Positions 1 to 10,274 of a stretch of 64,000 nt of DNA are shown here, one piece after another. The translations under genes were made by a program, and so were the position numbers. The stretch covers positions 124,001 to 188,000 of the forward strand of contig MBPM02000008.1 of assembly GCA_001695595.3 (NCBI GenBank), written 5' to 3'. Each line of letters starts with the position of its first letter. Position 1 is the first letter of the stretch. Below the pieces are notes generated by a model that saw only the letters and a program-made list of their open reading frames with translations, ran no database searches and was not told where the DNA came from. Source of the stretch: Plasmopara viticola. Lineage: Eukaryota; Oomycota; Peronosporomycetes; Peronosporales; Peronosporaceae.

Positions 1-308
1 GTTTGAGGCGTGTGGTAAAGAGTCTGCGCGAGGGAGAACCGAGCGAAGACACTTGTGAGGAAGAAAGAAGAATTCAAAGTGAGTGTATTCATTTGGTCCT
101 TAGTTCACAACTCTTTGCTACATCTAAGCCATTCATTTATCTAAGCCAATCAGAGGCACTTACCATCCGGGCGCAATCATCTTGAATGCGCCTGTCCGTG
201 CGTCTTTTCATGACGCCATCGTTGTTTGTTTGAACCGTCGGACAGCCGCTCGTATTGGACAGCTTCGGAAACCGGAGTAAAACTGAGGGAAACCGGCTAC
301 CTTCAATA
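1..308 (-). repeat. 3' LTR of E01 (cut by window edge)
   Basis: This matches 4872-5179 base for base in length with about 8 substitutions. On the coding strand it starts TATTGAAGG directly after the polypurine tract. Confidence 0.93.
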
Positions 309-319
309 CTCCCCCTCAA
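309..319 (-). other. Polypurine tract of E01
   Basis: The coding strand reads TTGAGGGGGAG immediately before the LTR. The pol stop codon TGA lies inside it, in the context ACSY-stop. Confidence 0.8.
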
Positions 320-1711
320 TACGAGCACGCGTGAATTCCGAGAGCTCTTATTAGGTCGGCATGACGTGGTCCTGGAAGTGTCTTCGTCATGATGTCTGCC
401 AGCATTGCCGAGGTCTCGCAATATTCAAGCTGACCGGGTTCTTCGTCATCTTGATACATGATTGATTGTCTTCAAATATCTTCAGCTCCGGTTTATCTTT
501 ACCAGCTGCACCTAAAATTTCACAAAGAAGACGATGTACCTACTTGCCTTCTTGTATCGCCAGGCTGAGTGCAATATGTTCAGCTTCGCTGGTCGACAGT
601 GAAACGCTTGATTGTTTCTTGCTTCCCCAACTCACAGGTGCTCCCATCAACATAAATGCATAGCCAGAGGTTGACTTGCGGTCCGCATGATCGCCAGCCC
701 AATCTGCATCCGAGTATCCCCGGAAATCCACATGATCGCTAGCCTTGAATGTGATGCCGTGCGACTTGCTTCCTTGGAGGTAGCGAAGAACTCTCTTTAT
801 CGCAACCCAGTGTTCAGCTTGCGGGTTCTCCATAAAACGTGATACATATCCAACAGCAAAAGTAATGTCTGGACGTGTTGCAGTTGTCAGATGCATCAAG
901 GCACCCACGGCTTCGCGAAATGGAACGTCAGCCTTTGTTGTTGCAGCACTTGGCACGAGTCGTAAGCTTAAGTCGGTCGGACTTATTACTGGCTTGCAAT
1001 CACTCATGCCGAATCGCTTGAGAATGTCGTCGACATAGCGTCTCTGGCAAAGTGTGATGCTGCCGTCAGCGTTATCCACAAGCTCAATGCCCAGAACAAA
1101 AGCACATTTTCCACTGTCCGTCATTTCAAAGCGTGACTTGAGACTGCCTTTAGTTTCCGCGATGAGTTGGTCGAGCTGCCAGTGATGAGTACATCGTCTA
1201 CATAAACCAGTAGCAATATGCAATGGCCGTCGACGTTCTTGATATAGAGGCATGGGTCGAAAGCAGAAACACAGAAACCAATGGAGCATACAAACTCATC
1301 AAAGGTCTCGTTCCAAACTCGGGATGCTTGTTTTAGGCCGTAAATTGCTTTCAACAGTTCCAAGCAATCGAAATTACCTTCGATCTCCACTCCCTCTGGT
1401 ACCACACAGTAAACGACTTCTTTCATTACACCGTAGAGAAATGCCGTGACAACATCAAGCTGGTCAAGGGGCCATCCAAGATACTTTGTCAAGCTGATCA
1501 CCATACGCAGTGTGACGTACTTGACCACAGGCGAAAACGTTTCCGTGTAGTCAATGCCGTATTGCTGTTTGACGCGCCTTGTATTTTTCAATTGATCCGT
1601 CGGCTTTGCGCTTGATCTTGAGAACCCACTTCGTTTTAATAGCATGTTGTCCTGCTGGGAGTTTGGCCGCTCGAAACACGTTGCGAATTCGCATAGAATC
1701 CAATTCTGCAC
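320..1711 (-). pseudogene. E01 reverse transcriptase and RNase H remnant
   Basis: The RT palm runs from about 1711 to 1121, with the motif A region LDVVTAFLYG and the catalytic box YVDD. A frameshift near 1160 moves the rest into a frame ending at 540. That part holds the RNase H Asp of YSDADWAGD and the Glu of STSEAEH. A stop at about 537-539 (EGK-stop-VHR, Trp to TAG) and a deletion of about 75 bp near 440 break the tail, but IMTKTLPGPRH and the end of the frame are still readable down to the polypurine tract. The family is copia RVT_2 plus Ty1-type RNase HI. It is not functional. Confidence 0.88.
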
Positions 1712-2675
1712 GCACTGCTTTTCGCCAATGTACTTGATCTGGTCCGCTTACCGCATCTTGATAACTCGATAGTTTAGAAAGGTCGGTAGCTTCGACTGCA
1801 TTTGCGCTTGCATGCCAAAAATCGCGTGGCACCGAATGATCATTTGTTTCGCTCTTTTCGTCTTCATTTACCCGATTACTGGTTATGCGCTCGACCGATC
1901 TGCGTTTGGCTCGTCGCTCGTCAAGACTTTCAGGCGCACTTGATTCCTCGAGTACATTCTCGTGATACTCGTAACGTGGGAGAGCTGAATCATTGTTAGC
2001 GTCATATGTGCCTGATCGGTTCTTACGCTTTCCGGACAACTTGAGATTCATTCTATACACTTGATTACTGTCATCGATGGTGAGCGGATCAAGATTGAGG
2101 TCATCGTCATCACTGTCAGGAGCTGGTGGCCCTGTAGATGCGAAGCCAAGCCTTGATTCATCAAAGTTGACGTCACGACTAACAATTATTTGTCCTGCCT
2201 CGATGTCAAAGATCCGATAGGCCTTTGATGACTCTTGATAGCCCATAAAAATGCCGGCGCGAGTTTTTGGATCCCACTTGAGTCGCTTTTCTTTTGGTGT
2301 GAGTGTAAATGTTCGGCAGCCGAATACACGCAGGTGCTTTACACTTGGCTTGGACTTGTACACAATCTCAAACGGGTTTTTGCTTGCAATCTCGGGTGAA
2401 GGCAGTCGATTCTTGATATAAATTGCCGTCATTGCCGCTTTACCCCAAAAGCACTTGTCAAGTTTTGCATAGTGCAGTAAAGTGCGGCCGATCGTAACGA
2501 TAGTTCTGATGGCCCGCTCAGCTGCCCCATTTGTTTGATGCGCGTATGGAGCCGTGACCTGCTGCTCAATACTTTGATCGCCATAGAAGATCTTGAGCGA
2601 ATTTGTTGCGAATTCTCGCGCTCCATCATGCCTCACAAACTTGACTTGCTTGCCGAATTGCGTTTAAACCTTGAG
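1551..2675 (-). pseudogene. E01 integrase C-terminal half, linker and RT fingers
   Basis: An open frame of 361 residues (2636-1551) begins at the second catalytic Asp region, RHDGAREF. It includes the third catalytic residue in NGAAERAIRT, the conserved VFGCRTF and GIFMGYQESSKAYR motifs of copia integrase C-termini, an acidic linker (SDDDDLNLD) and the RT fingers up to YKAR. A lesion near 1580 removes the LVAKGF motif and shifts frame into the RT piece. The first integrase Asp is on the far side of the insertion at 2676. Confidence 0.87.
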
Positions 2676-3228
2676 GATGCAGATTATGCAACATCTTATG
2701 CAAGTTATGAATAAACAACAAGAAATTATCGAGAAATTAAGTCAGAAGCGATTGGAGAGTAAAGTTAAAGTTGACGTATTGAAGCTGCCAACTTGTAGTG
2801 GGAGAAGTGATGAGTCTGCCGCCTCTTTTGGGCAAATTTGGAGAATTATTTTTTGGCGCAAGGAACTAAATGGAAAGAGGAGTCTTTAGTGAAACAAATT
2901 ATCGCAGTACTTGGAACAACTTTGCGTGAAGCAGCAACTCAATGGTTCGTGCTTCATCAGCATGGATTAAATACGGTAGATGAACTTTTCGTTGCTTTGG
3001 ATAATGAGTTTGTACCGGCGGATTTGCAATATCGTTTACGTGACGAATTGCATCAATTGAGACAAGAGAGTTGTAAAGGTTTGCCTAATTACGTTGCGAA
3101 ATTTCGACAACTTATTTCGCAAATATCTAACATGACGGAGATTGACCAAATGATATATTTTCAAAGAGGATTACGGCAAAGAACTAGAGAAGAAGTTCAG
3201 TATCAACGTTGCGAACCTGAAGAATGTG
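2676..3228 (+). pseudogene. Foreign gag fragment inserted in E01 integrase (gypsy-like Retrotrans_gag)
   Basis: This plus-strand segment of about 550 bp is unlike any copia gag here. The frame at 2838-3228 reads KWKEESLVKQIIAVL, then TQWFVLHQHG, VPADLQYRLRDELHQL and YVAKFRQLISQI, a pattern typical of the Retrotrans_gag domain of Ty3/gypsy-like elements. An upstream frame (2671-2830) has the coiled-coil-like NKQQEIIEKLSQKR and is joined by a frameshift near 2830. There are no LTRs at its ends. The flanking integrase codons (SEECL on one side, ILKV on the other) appear to have lost about 10 bp, so this is a fragment insertion with a small deletion. The family call is by pattern only. Confidence 0.68.
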
Positions 3229-3713
3229 AGACATTCTTCGGATTCAGACTTGGCCCTTAAGCAAAAGCCCTTCATGCATCCGCTGGCCTCGTCTACAATG
3301 AGGAGCAAGTACCTGCTTCCACCCAAAGAGTCTTGTTCTATGGGACCGCATATGTCGAAGTGAAGGAGCTCAAACGTATCATATTGACGCTTGTCTTGGG
3401 AGCTAGGAAATGGTTTTTGAACCATTTTTTCTAACTGACACCCTCGACACATGCCTTGATCACTTGAACCCAGTGGCACATTTGCGTCCTTGATCATTCC
3501 ACCATTGACCATCCTGCGAAGCATGTCGATTGGAGCGTGACCCATTCTTGCGTGCAGATTGGTGTTTTGTCCCCGCACCGCCGAATTTGCTGAATACTGG
3601 GAAGTACGAAGCCAGTAAAGACCGTCCACAAGGTCTGCTGTAGCCACAACCTGATTAGACTTTGCGCGCAATGTCCATGCGTGGACCATCAAATACCATT
3701 TGGAACTTGCCAC
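3229..3713 (-). pseudogene. E01 integrase N-terminal part
   Basis: The zinc-binding HHCC module is visible: LHARMGHAP with the paired His, then CRGCQLEKM. The first catalytic Asp follows in LLHFDICGP, then [13 protein letters not shown]. The frame is cut at SEECL by the foreign gag insertion. A frameshift separates it from gag-protease at about 3714-3750. Confidence 0.88.
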
Positions 3714-3749
3714 TCTTGTTGATCTGTGGCACCGAAAGCAATTTCTTGT

Positions 3750-4835
3750 TCATTGCTGGCACGGACAATACGTCCTGAATTCAATGTCGGATTCTATACC
3801 ATCGGGCAAAACCACGCGTTCAATGATTGTCCCGACACCTTCAATTGCAGTCTTGTTTCCGTCAGCGACCGAGAGTTCGCCGAAATTGTTCTCATCGAGT
3901 CTTGAAAATTTGTTCTTGTTGTTGCATATGTGATGCGTTGCGCCACTGTCGATCGCCCACATTCCAGGCATATTTTTTGTTGTTGAAAGTCCACACTCCA
4001 GTGAGACCGCAAACGCAACACGGTCGTAGTCGTATTGATCGCTTGGTCGATAGTGAACATTGTTTGCTCCGCGTCCACGAGCTTGGCCGCCGCGTCGAGC
4101 ATTCCGATTCTCATCCTTCTGCTTGGTCCAGCACCGCTCCGCCGAGTGCCCCAATTTTCCGCAGTATGCGCACTGGCGATATTCTCGCTCTGTGCTGAAC
4201 GCCTTTGCCACTTCCTCAGTCTTAACTGTCGTAGTTTTCGACCCTTGTCGCTTAATGTGTTCATTCGTCAGCACTTTAACCACATCCTGAGTCCTCAACT
4301 CCGCATTGCTGATCTCCAAGTTGAGCACGACATTCTCGTAGCTCCTGGGCAGACTTCGCAAAAGGCAGATTGCAACGTCTTCGTCCTCCATTTTTGCGCC
4401 GATACTGGAAAGATTTGCGCTGATATTGAGGACTTCATTGCAGTGATGCAAGACATTACCACCTTCGGCCATCTCCATGCTGAAGAGTTGTCGCTTCAAG
4501 TAGATGCGACCAGCCTTTTGCGATCCGCCGTACAGCGTCTTAATACGCGCCCACGCAACCCACGCTTCCTCGCAGTCATCAACAACGTGGTGATAGTCCG
4601 CATCCATATGGAGCAGCATCAATCCAAAAGCAATGTTGCTTGTCCTGACATATTCGTCCGAGGCACGAGGGTCAACAATCGTCGGAGTCACCTCGCGGTT
4701 GACGACATGCCACATGGCCTTGGTAAGGAACACGCCACGCATGTAGCGGTTCCACGTTGCATAGTTGTCGCCGTTGAACTTGTCGATGGCGACCTTGGCC
4801 GAGACGTCATGCACCGAGGTCATGGTTGGGCTCAT
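3750..4835 (-). CDS. E01 gag plus aspartic protease (361 codons open)
   Basis: The start chosen is the ATG inside the primer-binding site (MSPTMTS); a second Met lies at codon 5. The copia gag domain starts at [12 protein letters not shown] (about residues 17-28). It continues through [14 protein letters not shown] and [15 protein letters not shown], then a CCHC zinc knuckle, [14 protein letters not shown], near residue 225. The protease active site [11 protein letters not shown] lies near residue 297. Gag forms the particle and the protease cleaves the polyprotein. The frame closes after the protease because of a frameshift, so integrase would not be made from this copy. Confidence 0.87.
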   Translation of the reverse strand: MSPTMTSVHDVSAKVAIDKFNGDNYATWNRYMRGVFLTKAMWHVVNREVTPTIVDPRASDEYVRTSNIAFGLMLLHMDADYHHVVDDCEEAWVAWARIKTLYGGSQKAGRIYLKRQLFSMEMAEGGNVLHHCNEVLNISANLSSIGAKMEDEDVAICLLRSLPRSYENVVLNLEISNAELRTQDVVKVLTNEHIKRQGSKTTTVKTEEVAKAFSTEREYRQCAYCGKLGHSAERCWTKQKDENRNARRGGQARGRGANNVHYRPSDQYDYDRVAFAVSLECGLSTTKNMPGMWAIDSGATHHICNNKNKFSRLDENNFGELSVADGNKTAIEGVGTIIERVVLPDGIESDIEFRTYCPCQQ

Positions 4836-4839
4836 AACC
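4828..4839 (-). other. Primer-binding site of E01
   Basis: The coding strand reads GGTTATGAGCCC directly next to the LTR. This complements the anticodon arm of initiator tRNA-Met and contains the gag ATG. Confidence 0.78.
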
Positions 4840-5179
4840 TGTTGAATGGGTGAGCGGGGCGAAGGCGAAGAGTTTGAGGCGTGTGGTGAAGAGTCTGCGC
4901 GAGGGAGAACCGAGCGAAGACACTTGTGAGGAAGAAAGAAGATTTCAAAGTGAGTGTATTCATTTGGTCCTTAGTTCACAACTCTTTGCTACATCTAAGC
5001 CATTCCTTTATCTAAGCCAATCAGAGGCACTTACCATCCGGGCGCAATCATCTTGAGTGCGCCTGTCCGTGCGTCTTTTCATGACGCCATCGTTGTTTGT
5101 TTGAGCCGTCGGACAGCCGCTCGTATTGGATAGCCTCGGAAACCGGAATAAAACTGAGGGAAACCGGCTACCTTCAATA
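4840..5179 (-). repeat. 5' LTR of E01 (340 bp)
   Basis: The coding strand runs TATTGAA to TTCAACA, an imperfect terminal inverted repeat, and ends exactly at the primer-binding site. The LTR is of class I. Confidence 0.93.
4940..4953 (-). promoter_or_regulatory. Oomycete-type initiator candidate in E01 LTR
   Basis: The coding strand reads TCACTTTGAAATCT, close to the oomycete core TCATTYYNCAWTTT. It is the likely transcription start of the element, by motif only. Confidence 0.4.
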
Positions 5180-6399
5180 GCTTTCTCGTGCTCGCTGTAT
5201 CCAAGAAACCGACATCGCACCGAACAAGCATCAAACTTGGATCGTTTTTCTTTCGGCACGTGTACGTAAGCATGGCAAATAAAGACTTTGAGATTGGCCA
5301 AAAGAGGTTTCTTGCCAGTCCAAAGTTGGTGTGGCGACTTGTCGAGGCTAACAGCGCGTGTTGGGCACCGGTTTCGAAGGAAAGTTGCGGTCATTACAGC
5401 CTCACCCCAATACGCTTTATTGAGACTAGCATGCTCAAGCATACACCGAGCACACTCAACCAAAGTTCGGTTCATGCGCTCGGCAACACCATTAAGCTGA
5501 GGGGTGTATGGAGGCGTGAACTTCTGCACAATGCCACGGTCAGCACAAAACTTGGCCAACGCTCCTGACGTGTATTCGCCACCGTTGTCGCTTCGAAGCA
5601 CCTTGACCCGCTTATTCGTCTGCTTTTCAGCGTAAGCAACGAATTTAGTGAACTTGTCAGCCACTTCCGATTTATTTCGAAGCAGATAAACTGCACAGAA
5701 GTGCGACTTGTCATCTATGAAAGTGACAAAATATCGCTTGCCACTGTGTGTTGGGGTCCGCATTGGACCACATACATCACGGTGAATGACATCAAGCACA
5801 TCTTTTGTTCGGTTGGGCGACGACTTCATGTATGTTGCTTGGATTTGCTTTCCCAATGCGCACCCATCACAAAGCTCCCACTGCTTTACTGACGGAATGT
5901 CAATTCCAGTGCCGTATCCCTTTTTGACGATGGCTTCTAGGCCGCCATGGCCAATATGACCAAGTCGAAGGTGCCAGAGGTACGAATTGGTGTCCCCAAC
6001 GCAGCCTTTCGAGCTTGCCATGTTGACCTCGTCTGTCTTAAGTGGCGTCATGCAAAGCTTAAACAAACCTTTGCCTTGACGTTCACCAAGTTTCCACCGA
6101 ATCCCTTTTGCTTGAGCAAAACAGCCATCGGTTTCGAACGTGACTGGACCCACGTCTTTCGTAAAGCGTCCAACCGAAAATAAGTTTCGCGTTAGCTTCG
6201 GGATATGCCACACGTTCGTGAGCACTCCTTTTTTCACTCCACGCGAAGTCGTCATCAACATTGTAATGTCACCAGTTCCAATTGCCTGAACGACACCGTC
6301 GTCGGCAAGATGGACATCAACTGGTGCGATCTTGGTATAGTTTTTCATGTAGTCATTGTGAAGGTCATATGCTGCGTCGCACCTGAGTCGACCAGCCAC
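5180..6399 (-). pseudogene. E02 integrase (3'-truncated)
   Basis: One open frame of about 400 residues covers the pre-integrase zinc module (HLRLGHIGHGG, then CDGCALGKQ) and the three catalytic residues of the DDE core: Asp in IHRDVCGPM, Asp in SDNGGEY and Glu in NGVAERMNRTL. The C-terminal motif FLGYSEHEKA follows, and the frame then runs into LTR sequence. A frameshift near 6345-6399 separates it from the protease. All integrase catalytic residues are present, so this is one of the better-preserved integrase domains, but it has no RT. Confidence 0.88.
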
Positions 6400-7291
6400 A
6401 CGTTACTCGTCTTGACGGCTCCCACGCTGCCGCCAACTGAAAATAGGTAGTCACCAGAGTCTTCTTCACTTTGTGCTACGTGAGCTCGTTGCGGCTTCTG
6501 CTGCTCCGCGTTCTCGCGGATTCGCACCGGGCACTTGGCGATCCAATGTCCGTGCTCCCCACAGTAGTGACATGCGCTTGTCTTAGCAGGAGCTTGCCGT
6601 CCCTTGCGCCGTCCGTTGTCGCTTGTCATAAACGCTTGAACTTGGCCTGGCGCGCCGCCTTCAGTGCTACCGCCTTGTTCTTTGCGCTTCATGTCCTCAT
6701 GCAAAAGCCGCGACATCACCAAGTTCCACGTGAGTGAGTCGGCTCTAGACTCCAACGCCGTGATAAGAAATTGGTATGACTCGCTAAGGCTTGCAAGAAG
6801 CGTGATCACCAAGTCGTCCTCGCTGACCGGAGCGCCCACCGCGTCTAGCTGCTCCGCCAGCGTTTTGATCTTGTTGATGTGCTGCAACACATCATCACCT
6901 TCGTCCATCATTGTCGTAAAGAAGCGTCGACGAAGAATGAGCTTGTTTGCTAAATTCTTCTTCTCGAAGTGTCCTTCTAGACGCGACCCCGCACCTTTCG
7001 CCGACCGTACCAATGGTAGCTGAGAGTCCTCCAAGGCAAGGCAGATGATGGCCATAGCCTTGCGGGAATTGCGCTTGTACGTGCTTTGATCCAACTGCGT
7101 AAGGCAGTGCTCGTATTTGATCTCACCGCTCGTGACCTCCCACAGATCGCGCTCTTCCAGCACCATTTGCATCTCTGAACATAGAAGTTCGTTCCGTCGA
7201 ACTTGTTGATACGCGAGGGTGCAGCGACGTCCATGGCGAGGGCTTGGTCGTTGTCGGAGAACAGGGCAGAGTGTGCGGGGCTTGGGCTCAA
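6345..7291 (-). pseudogene. E02 gag and protease
   Basis: The class II gag begins SPSPAHSALFSDND and continues with SRINKFDGTNF. A frameshift just after this, near 7180, moves the rest into a second frame. That frame holds EERDLWEV, LRRRFFTTMMDEGDDV, the CCHC knuckle CHYCGEHGHWIAKC and the protease site VDSGATQHM. A deletion at the LTR/primer-site boundary has removed part of the primer-binding site and replaced the ATG by TTG. A further frameshift follows the protease. Confidence 0.86.
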
Positions 7292-7559
7292 GAAAAGGTT
7301 GAAGTGAGCAGTTGTTGGTAGAATGCAAAGTGAATATATTCAAAAGGTCCTTAGTTCGCAACTACATGCTACCTCTAAGCCAATGATTTATCTAAGCCAA
7401 TCAGAACGACTCACCATCCGGGCGCAATCATCATGAGTGCGCCTGTCCATGTGTCTATTCATGAAGTCATCGTTGATTGCTTGAAACGTCGGACAGCCGC
7501 TCGTATTGGATAGCCTTGGAAACCGGAATAAAACTGAGGGAAACCGGTTACCTTTAATA
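7292..7559 (-). repeat. Chimeric LTR shared by E02 and E03
   Basis: The right part, 7440-7559, matches the class I LTR of E03 (11881-12005). The left part, 7292-7395, matches class II LTRs (for example 51016-51120). The switch lies within a core common to both classes, about 7395-7432. It serves as 5' LTR of E02 and 3' LTR of E03. Confidence 0.75.
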
Positions 7560-7570
7560 CTCTCCCTCAA
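7560..7570 (-). other. Polypurine tract of E03
   Basis: The coding strand reads TTGAGGGAGAG next to the LTR, one change from the other class I tracts. Confidence 0.7.
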
Positions 7571-9297
7571 TGCGAGCATGCCGAGAGCCCACATTAGGTC
7601 GGCATGACGTGGTCCTGGAAGTGCCTTCGTCATGATGTCTGCCAACATGACGGCTGTCTCGCAGTACTCCAGCTTGACTTTACCGCATTTGACTTCATCG
7701 CGGATGTGTTGGTACTTGATGTCGATGTGCTTGGCACGTCCATGGTTTACTGGATTCTTCGTCATCTTGATGCATGACTAATTGTCTTCGAATATCTTGA
7801 ATTTCGGCGTGGTCTCATTAGCAGCCGTCAGAATCTCGTACAGAAGACGATGGATCCACTTGCCCTCTTGTATAGCCAGACTCAAAGCGATGCACTCCGC
7901 TTCGCTGGTAGAAAGCGACACACTCGATTGCTTCTTGCTTTCCCAACCGATGGGTGCGCTCATCAATATGAACGCGTAGCCCGAAGTTGACTTGCGGTCG
8001 GAGTGGTCGCCTGCCCAGTCTGCGTCCGAGTATGCGCGAAAGTCAACCTTGCTCCCGGGCCTAAAACAGAGTCCATGCGACTTGGTTCCTTGTAGGTAGC
8101 AGAGAATTCTCTTGACTGCAGTCCAATGCTCATCTTGAGGATTTTCCATAAACCGCGACGCATATCCGACGGCAAAAGCGATGTCAGGGCGAGTCGTTAT
8201 CATTAGATGCATCAGTGCACCTACTGCTTCACGAAACGGAACATTTGTTACTGTCGACTTGTCACTTGGAAAAAGTCGAGTACTTGGATCCGCCGGGCTC
8301 ACAACGGGCTTGCTATCGTGCATGCCGAAGCGCTTGAGAATGTCTTCAATGTAGCGTCGTTCGCACACTGTTACACTGCCGTCAGGGTTCTTTACCAGCT
8401 CCATACCCAGGACGAAGACGCATTCATAACTGTCCGTCATCTCGAAGCGCGTCTTTAAGTCATTCTTGGTGCGCGCGATAAGGTCGGTCGAGCTTCCTGT
8501 GACGAGTACATCGTCGACGTAAACCAGAAGCAGTACGCAGTGGACACCCACAATCTTAATGTATAGACAGGGATCATAAGCTGAAACTTGGAAGCCGATG
8601 GAGCACACATACTCATCGAAGGTCTCGTTCCAAACTCGCGAGGCTTGCTTGAGTCCATAAAGCGCCTTAATCAGCTCGAGACAGTCGCAATTGTCATCGA
8701 GCTCAACTCCTTCTGGCGTCGCGCAAAACACTTGCTCCTTCATGACGCTGTACAAGAATGCTGTCACCACATCCAGTTGGTCAAGAGGCCAGTCGAAGTA
8801 CTTGGCGATCGCTATGACAATTCGCAAGGTCACATACTTGATAACAGGCGAAAACGTCTCCGTGTAGTCGATGCCGTGCTTTTGCTTGAACCCTTTTGCA
8901 ACGAGGCGTGCTTTATACTTCTCGATCGATCCATCAGCTCTCCGCTTGATCTTCAATACCCATTTTGTGCCAATGGCGCGTTGTCCAATCGGAAGTTTCG
9001 CCGCTCGAAATACACCACGAAGTCGCATCGACTCCAGCTCTCTTTGAATGGCTTTGCGCCAGTGCACCGGTTTCGGTCCATTAACTGCGTCTTGATACGT
9101 CGTTGGCTCGGAAAGGTCAGCAATTTCCACAGCGTTGGCGCTTGCTCGCCATGATCCATCCGCTGGAGACGTGCCATCTTCGTGAACTTGGACGTCCTTT
9201 TCTTCTTCATCCGCCGTAGTGGGCACGCCTGGTCGGCGTTTAGCTTGAGACAGGACGGGATATTCGGAGGGACTTGCTTCTTCCAAACCAGCGTTGT
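7571..9297 (-). pseudogene. E03 reverse transcriptase and RNase H (502-codon open block)
   Basis: The frame 9286-7778 is open through the entire RT and most of RNase H. It contains the fingers (AIGTKWVLKIKRRADGS, LVAKGFKQ), motif A (LDVVTAFLYS), GLKQASRVWNETFDEYV, the catalytic YVDD, and RNase H residues Asp in YSDADWAGD, Glu in STSEAECIAL and Asp in KIFEDN. Directly after FEDN a Gln codon has become TAG. The tail NHGRAKHIDIKYQHIRDEV and ADIMTKALPGPRH continues to the polypurine tract. A TAG near 9298 separates it from integrase. Confidence 0.9.
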
Positions 9298-10274
9298 GAC
9301 TATTTGAGCGCGTATTTGAAGTTCTGTTGCGCGAGCTTGAGTAATTGGGCTTGCTTTCCTGTGTACTTCAATTCCGTCGGTCCTGAGTCGTCGATATAGA
9401 GGGTGTCGAAGTCGAATAGCGAGTCATTGTCGTCATCGTCTGAGCATTCCGCAAAGGTGCCGAAGCTTGATTCGTCGAAGTTGACGTCGCGACTGATCAC
9501 CACCTTCCCTGCTTTGATGTCGAAGACGCGGTATGCCTTGGAACGTTCCTCGTAGCCGATGAAAATTCCCTCGCGAGCTTTAGCATCCCACTTGAGTCGT
9601 TTTTCTCTTGGTGTCAGAATGAAAGCCTTGCACCCAAATACTCGCATGTGTTTGACGCTTGGCTTGGTCGTGTACACAATCTCAAATACTCGCATGTGTT
9701 TGACGCTTGGCTTGGTCTTGTACACAATCTCATAAGGCGTTTTGGCGGGAATCTTCGGAGAAGGCAGTCGGTTCTTGATGTAGATCGCTGCCATCGCCGC
9801 CTCAGCCCAAAACGTTTCGTCCAAACCAGCGTGACGTAACATGCTGCGACCGATCGTGACGATAGTCCGGTTGGCTCGCTCTGCAGTGCCGTTTGTCTGG
9901 TGCGCGTAGCGGACCGTGGGCTGCACCTCGATGCCATGATCGTCGTAGAAACTGAGTAGGGAGTTGGTTGCGAACTCCTTGGCCCCATCATGACGCACGA
10001 ACTTGACCTTATCACCGAACTGCTTCTCAACCTTGAGGATGTACTTGCGCAGACAGTCTTCACTTTCCGACTTGGCGCGCAAACAGAATCCAGCCATACA
10101 CCCACTTGCCTCGTCCGTGATGATCAGCAAGTATCTGCTGCCACCAAGTGACTCGTGCTCCATTGGCCCACAGTTGTCGAAGTGTAAATACTCAAACGGG
10201 ACACATTTGGGCTTGCTTGGATTGCTCGGAAATGGTTTCTGGACCATCTTTCCTTGCTGGCATCCTCGGCACAA
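9298..10274 (-). pseudogene. E03 integrase with an in-frame 16-residue duplication
   Basis: The 324-residue frame starts within the zinc module (CRGCQQGKM). The first Asp is in HFDNCGPM, where DICGP is usual (Ile to Asn). The second Asp is in RHDGAKEF and the Glu in NGTAERANRT. Near residue 190 the stretch EIVYKTKPSVKHMRVF is tandemly doubled. The C-terminal GIFIGYEERSKAYR is intact. A frameshift near 10275 breaks the zinc module from the upstream frame. Confidence 0.88.
9637..9732 (-). repeat. 48-bp tandem duplication in E03 integrase
   Basis: Two adjacent 48-bp copies (9637-9684 and 9685-9732) differ at one base (gtcGtg/gtcTtg) and keep the reading frame, adding 16 residues. E01, E05 and E08 have one copy. 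Confidence 0.93.

Larger units (their letters stand above)
1..5179 (-). mobile_element. E01: class I Ty1/copia element, nearly complete
   Basis: The element has matching LTRs at both ends and gag, protease, integrase, RT and RNase H remnants between them in copia order. The last 32 bp of its 3' LTR lie outside the window. By eye the two LTRs differ at about 8 of 308 positions. The body is dead: a foreign gag fragment interrupts integrase, and there are several frameshifts and stops. Its right LTR abuts the integrase of E02, which suggests insertion into E02; the other half of E02 would then lie left of the window. Confidence 0.9.
5180..7559 (-). mobile_element. E02: class II copia element, 5' half
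   Basis: The piece contains gag, protease and integrase and is cut at 5179/5180 by the 5' LTR of E01, inside integrase after the residues FLGYSEHEKA. RT and RNase H are not in the window. Its 5' LTR (7292-7559) is chimeric and is also the 3' LTR of E03. E11 is the closest relative here. Confidence 0.85.

Noticed and set aside
3..185. Short plus-strand frames in LTRs ([15 protein letters not shown]...; same at 4850-5056)
   Set aside because: Non-coding LTR sequence on the antisense strand, conserved only because the two LTRs are copies.
540..1289. N-terminal text of the frame at 1289 (MLHWFLCFCF...) as a signal peptide or host gene
   Set aside because: It is RT sequence read in the wrong frame upstream of a frameshift near 1160.
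4828..4839. tRNA gene at the GGGCTCATAACC sites
   Set aside because: Only about 12 bases match a tRNA arm and no cloverleaf can be drawn; these are primer-binding sites.
7291..7361. Gag of E02 starting at 7361 (MRTKDLLNIF...)
   Set aside because: That text is LTR read out of frame; the family start lies at the primer-binding site near 7291.
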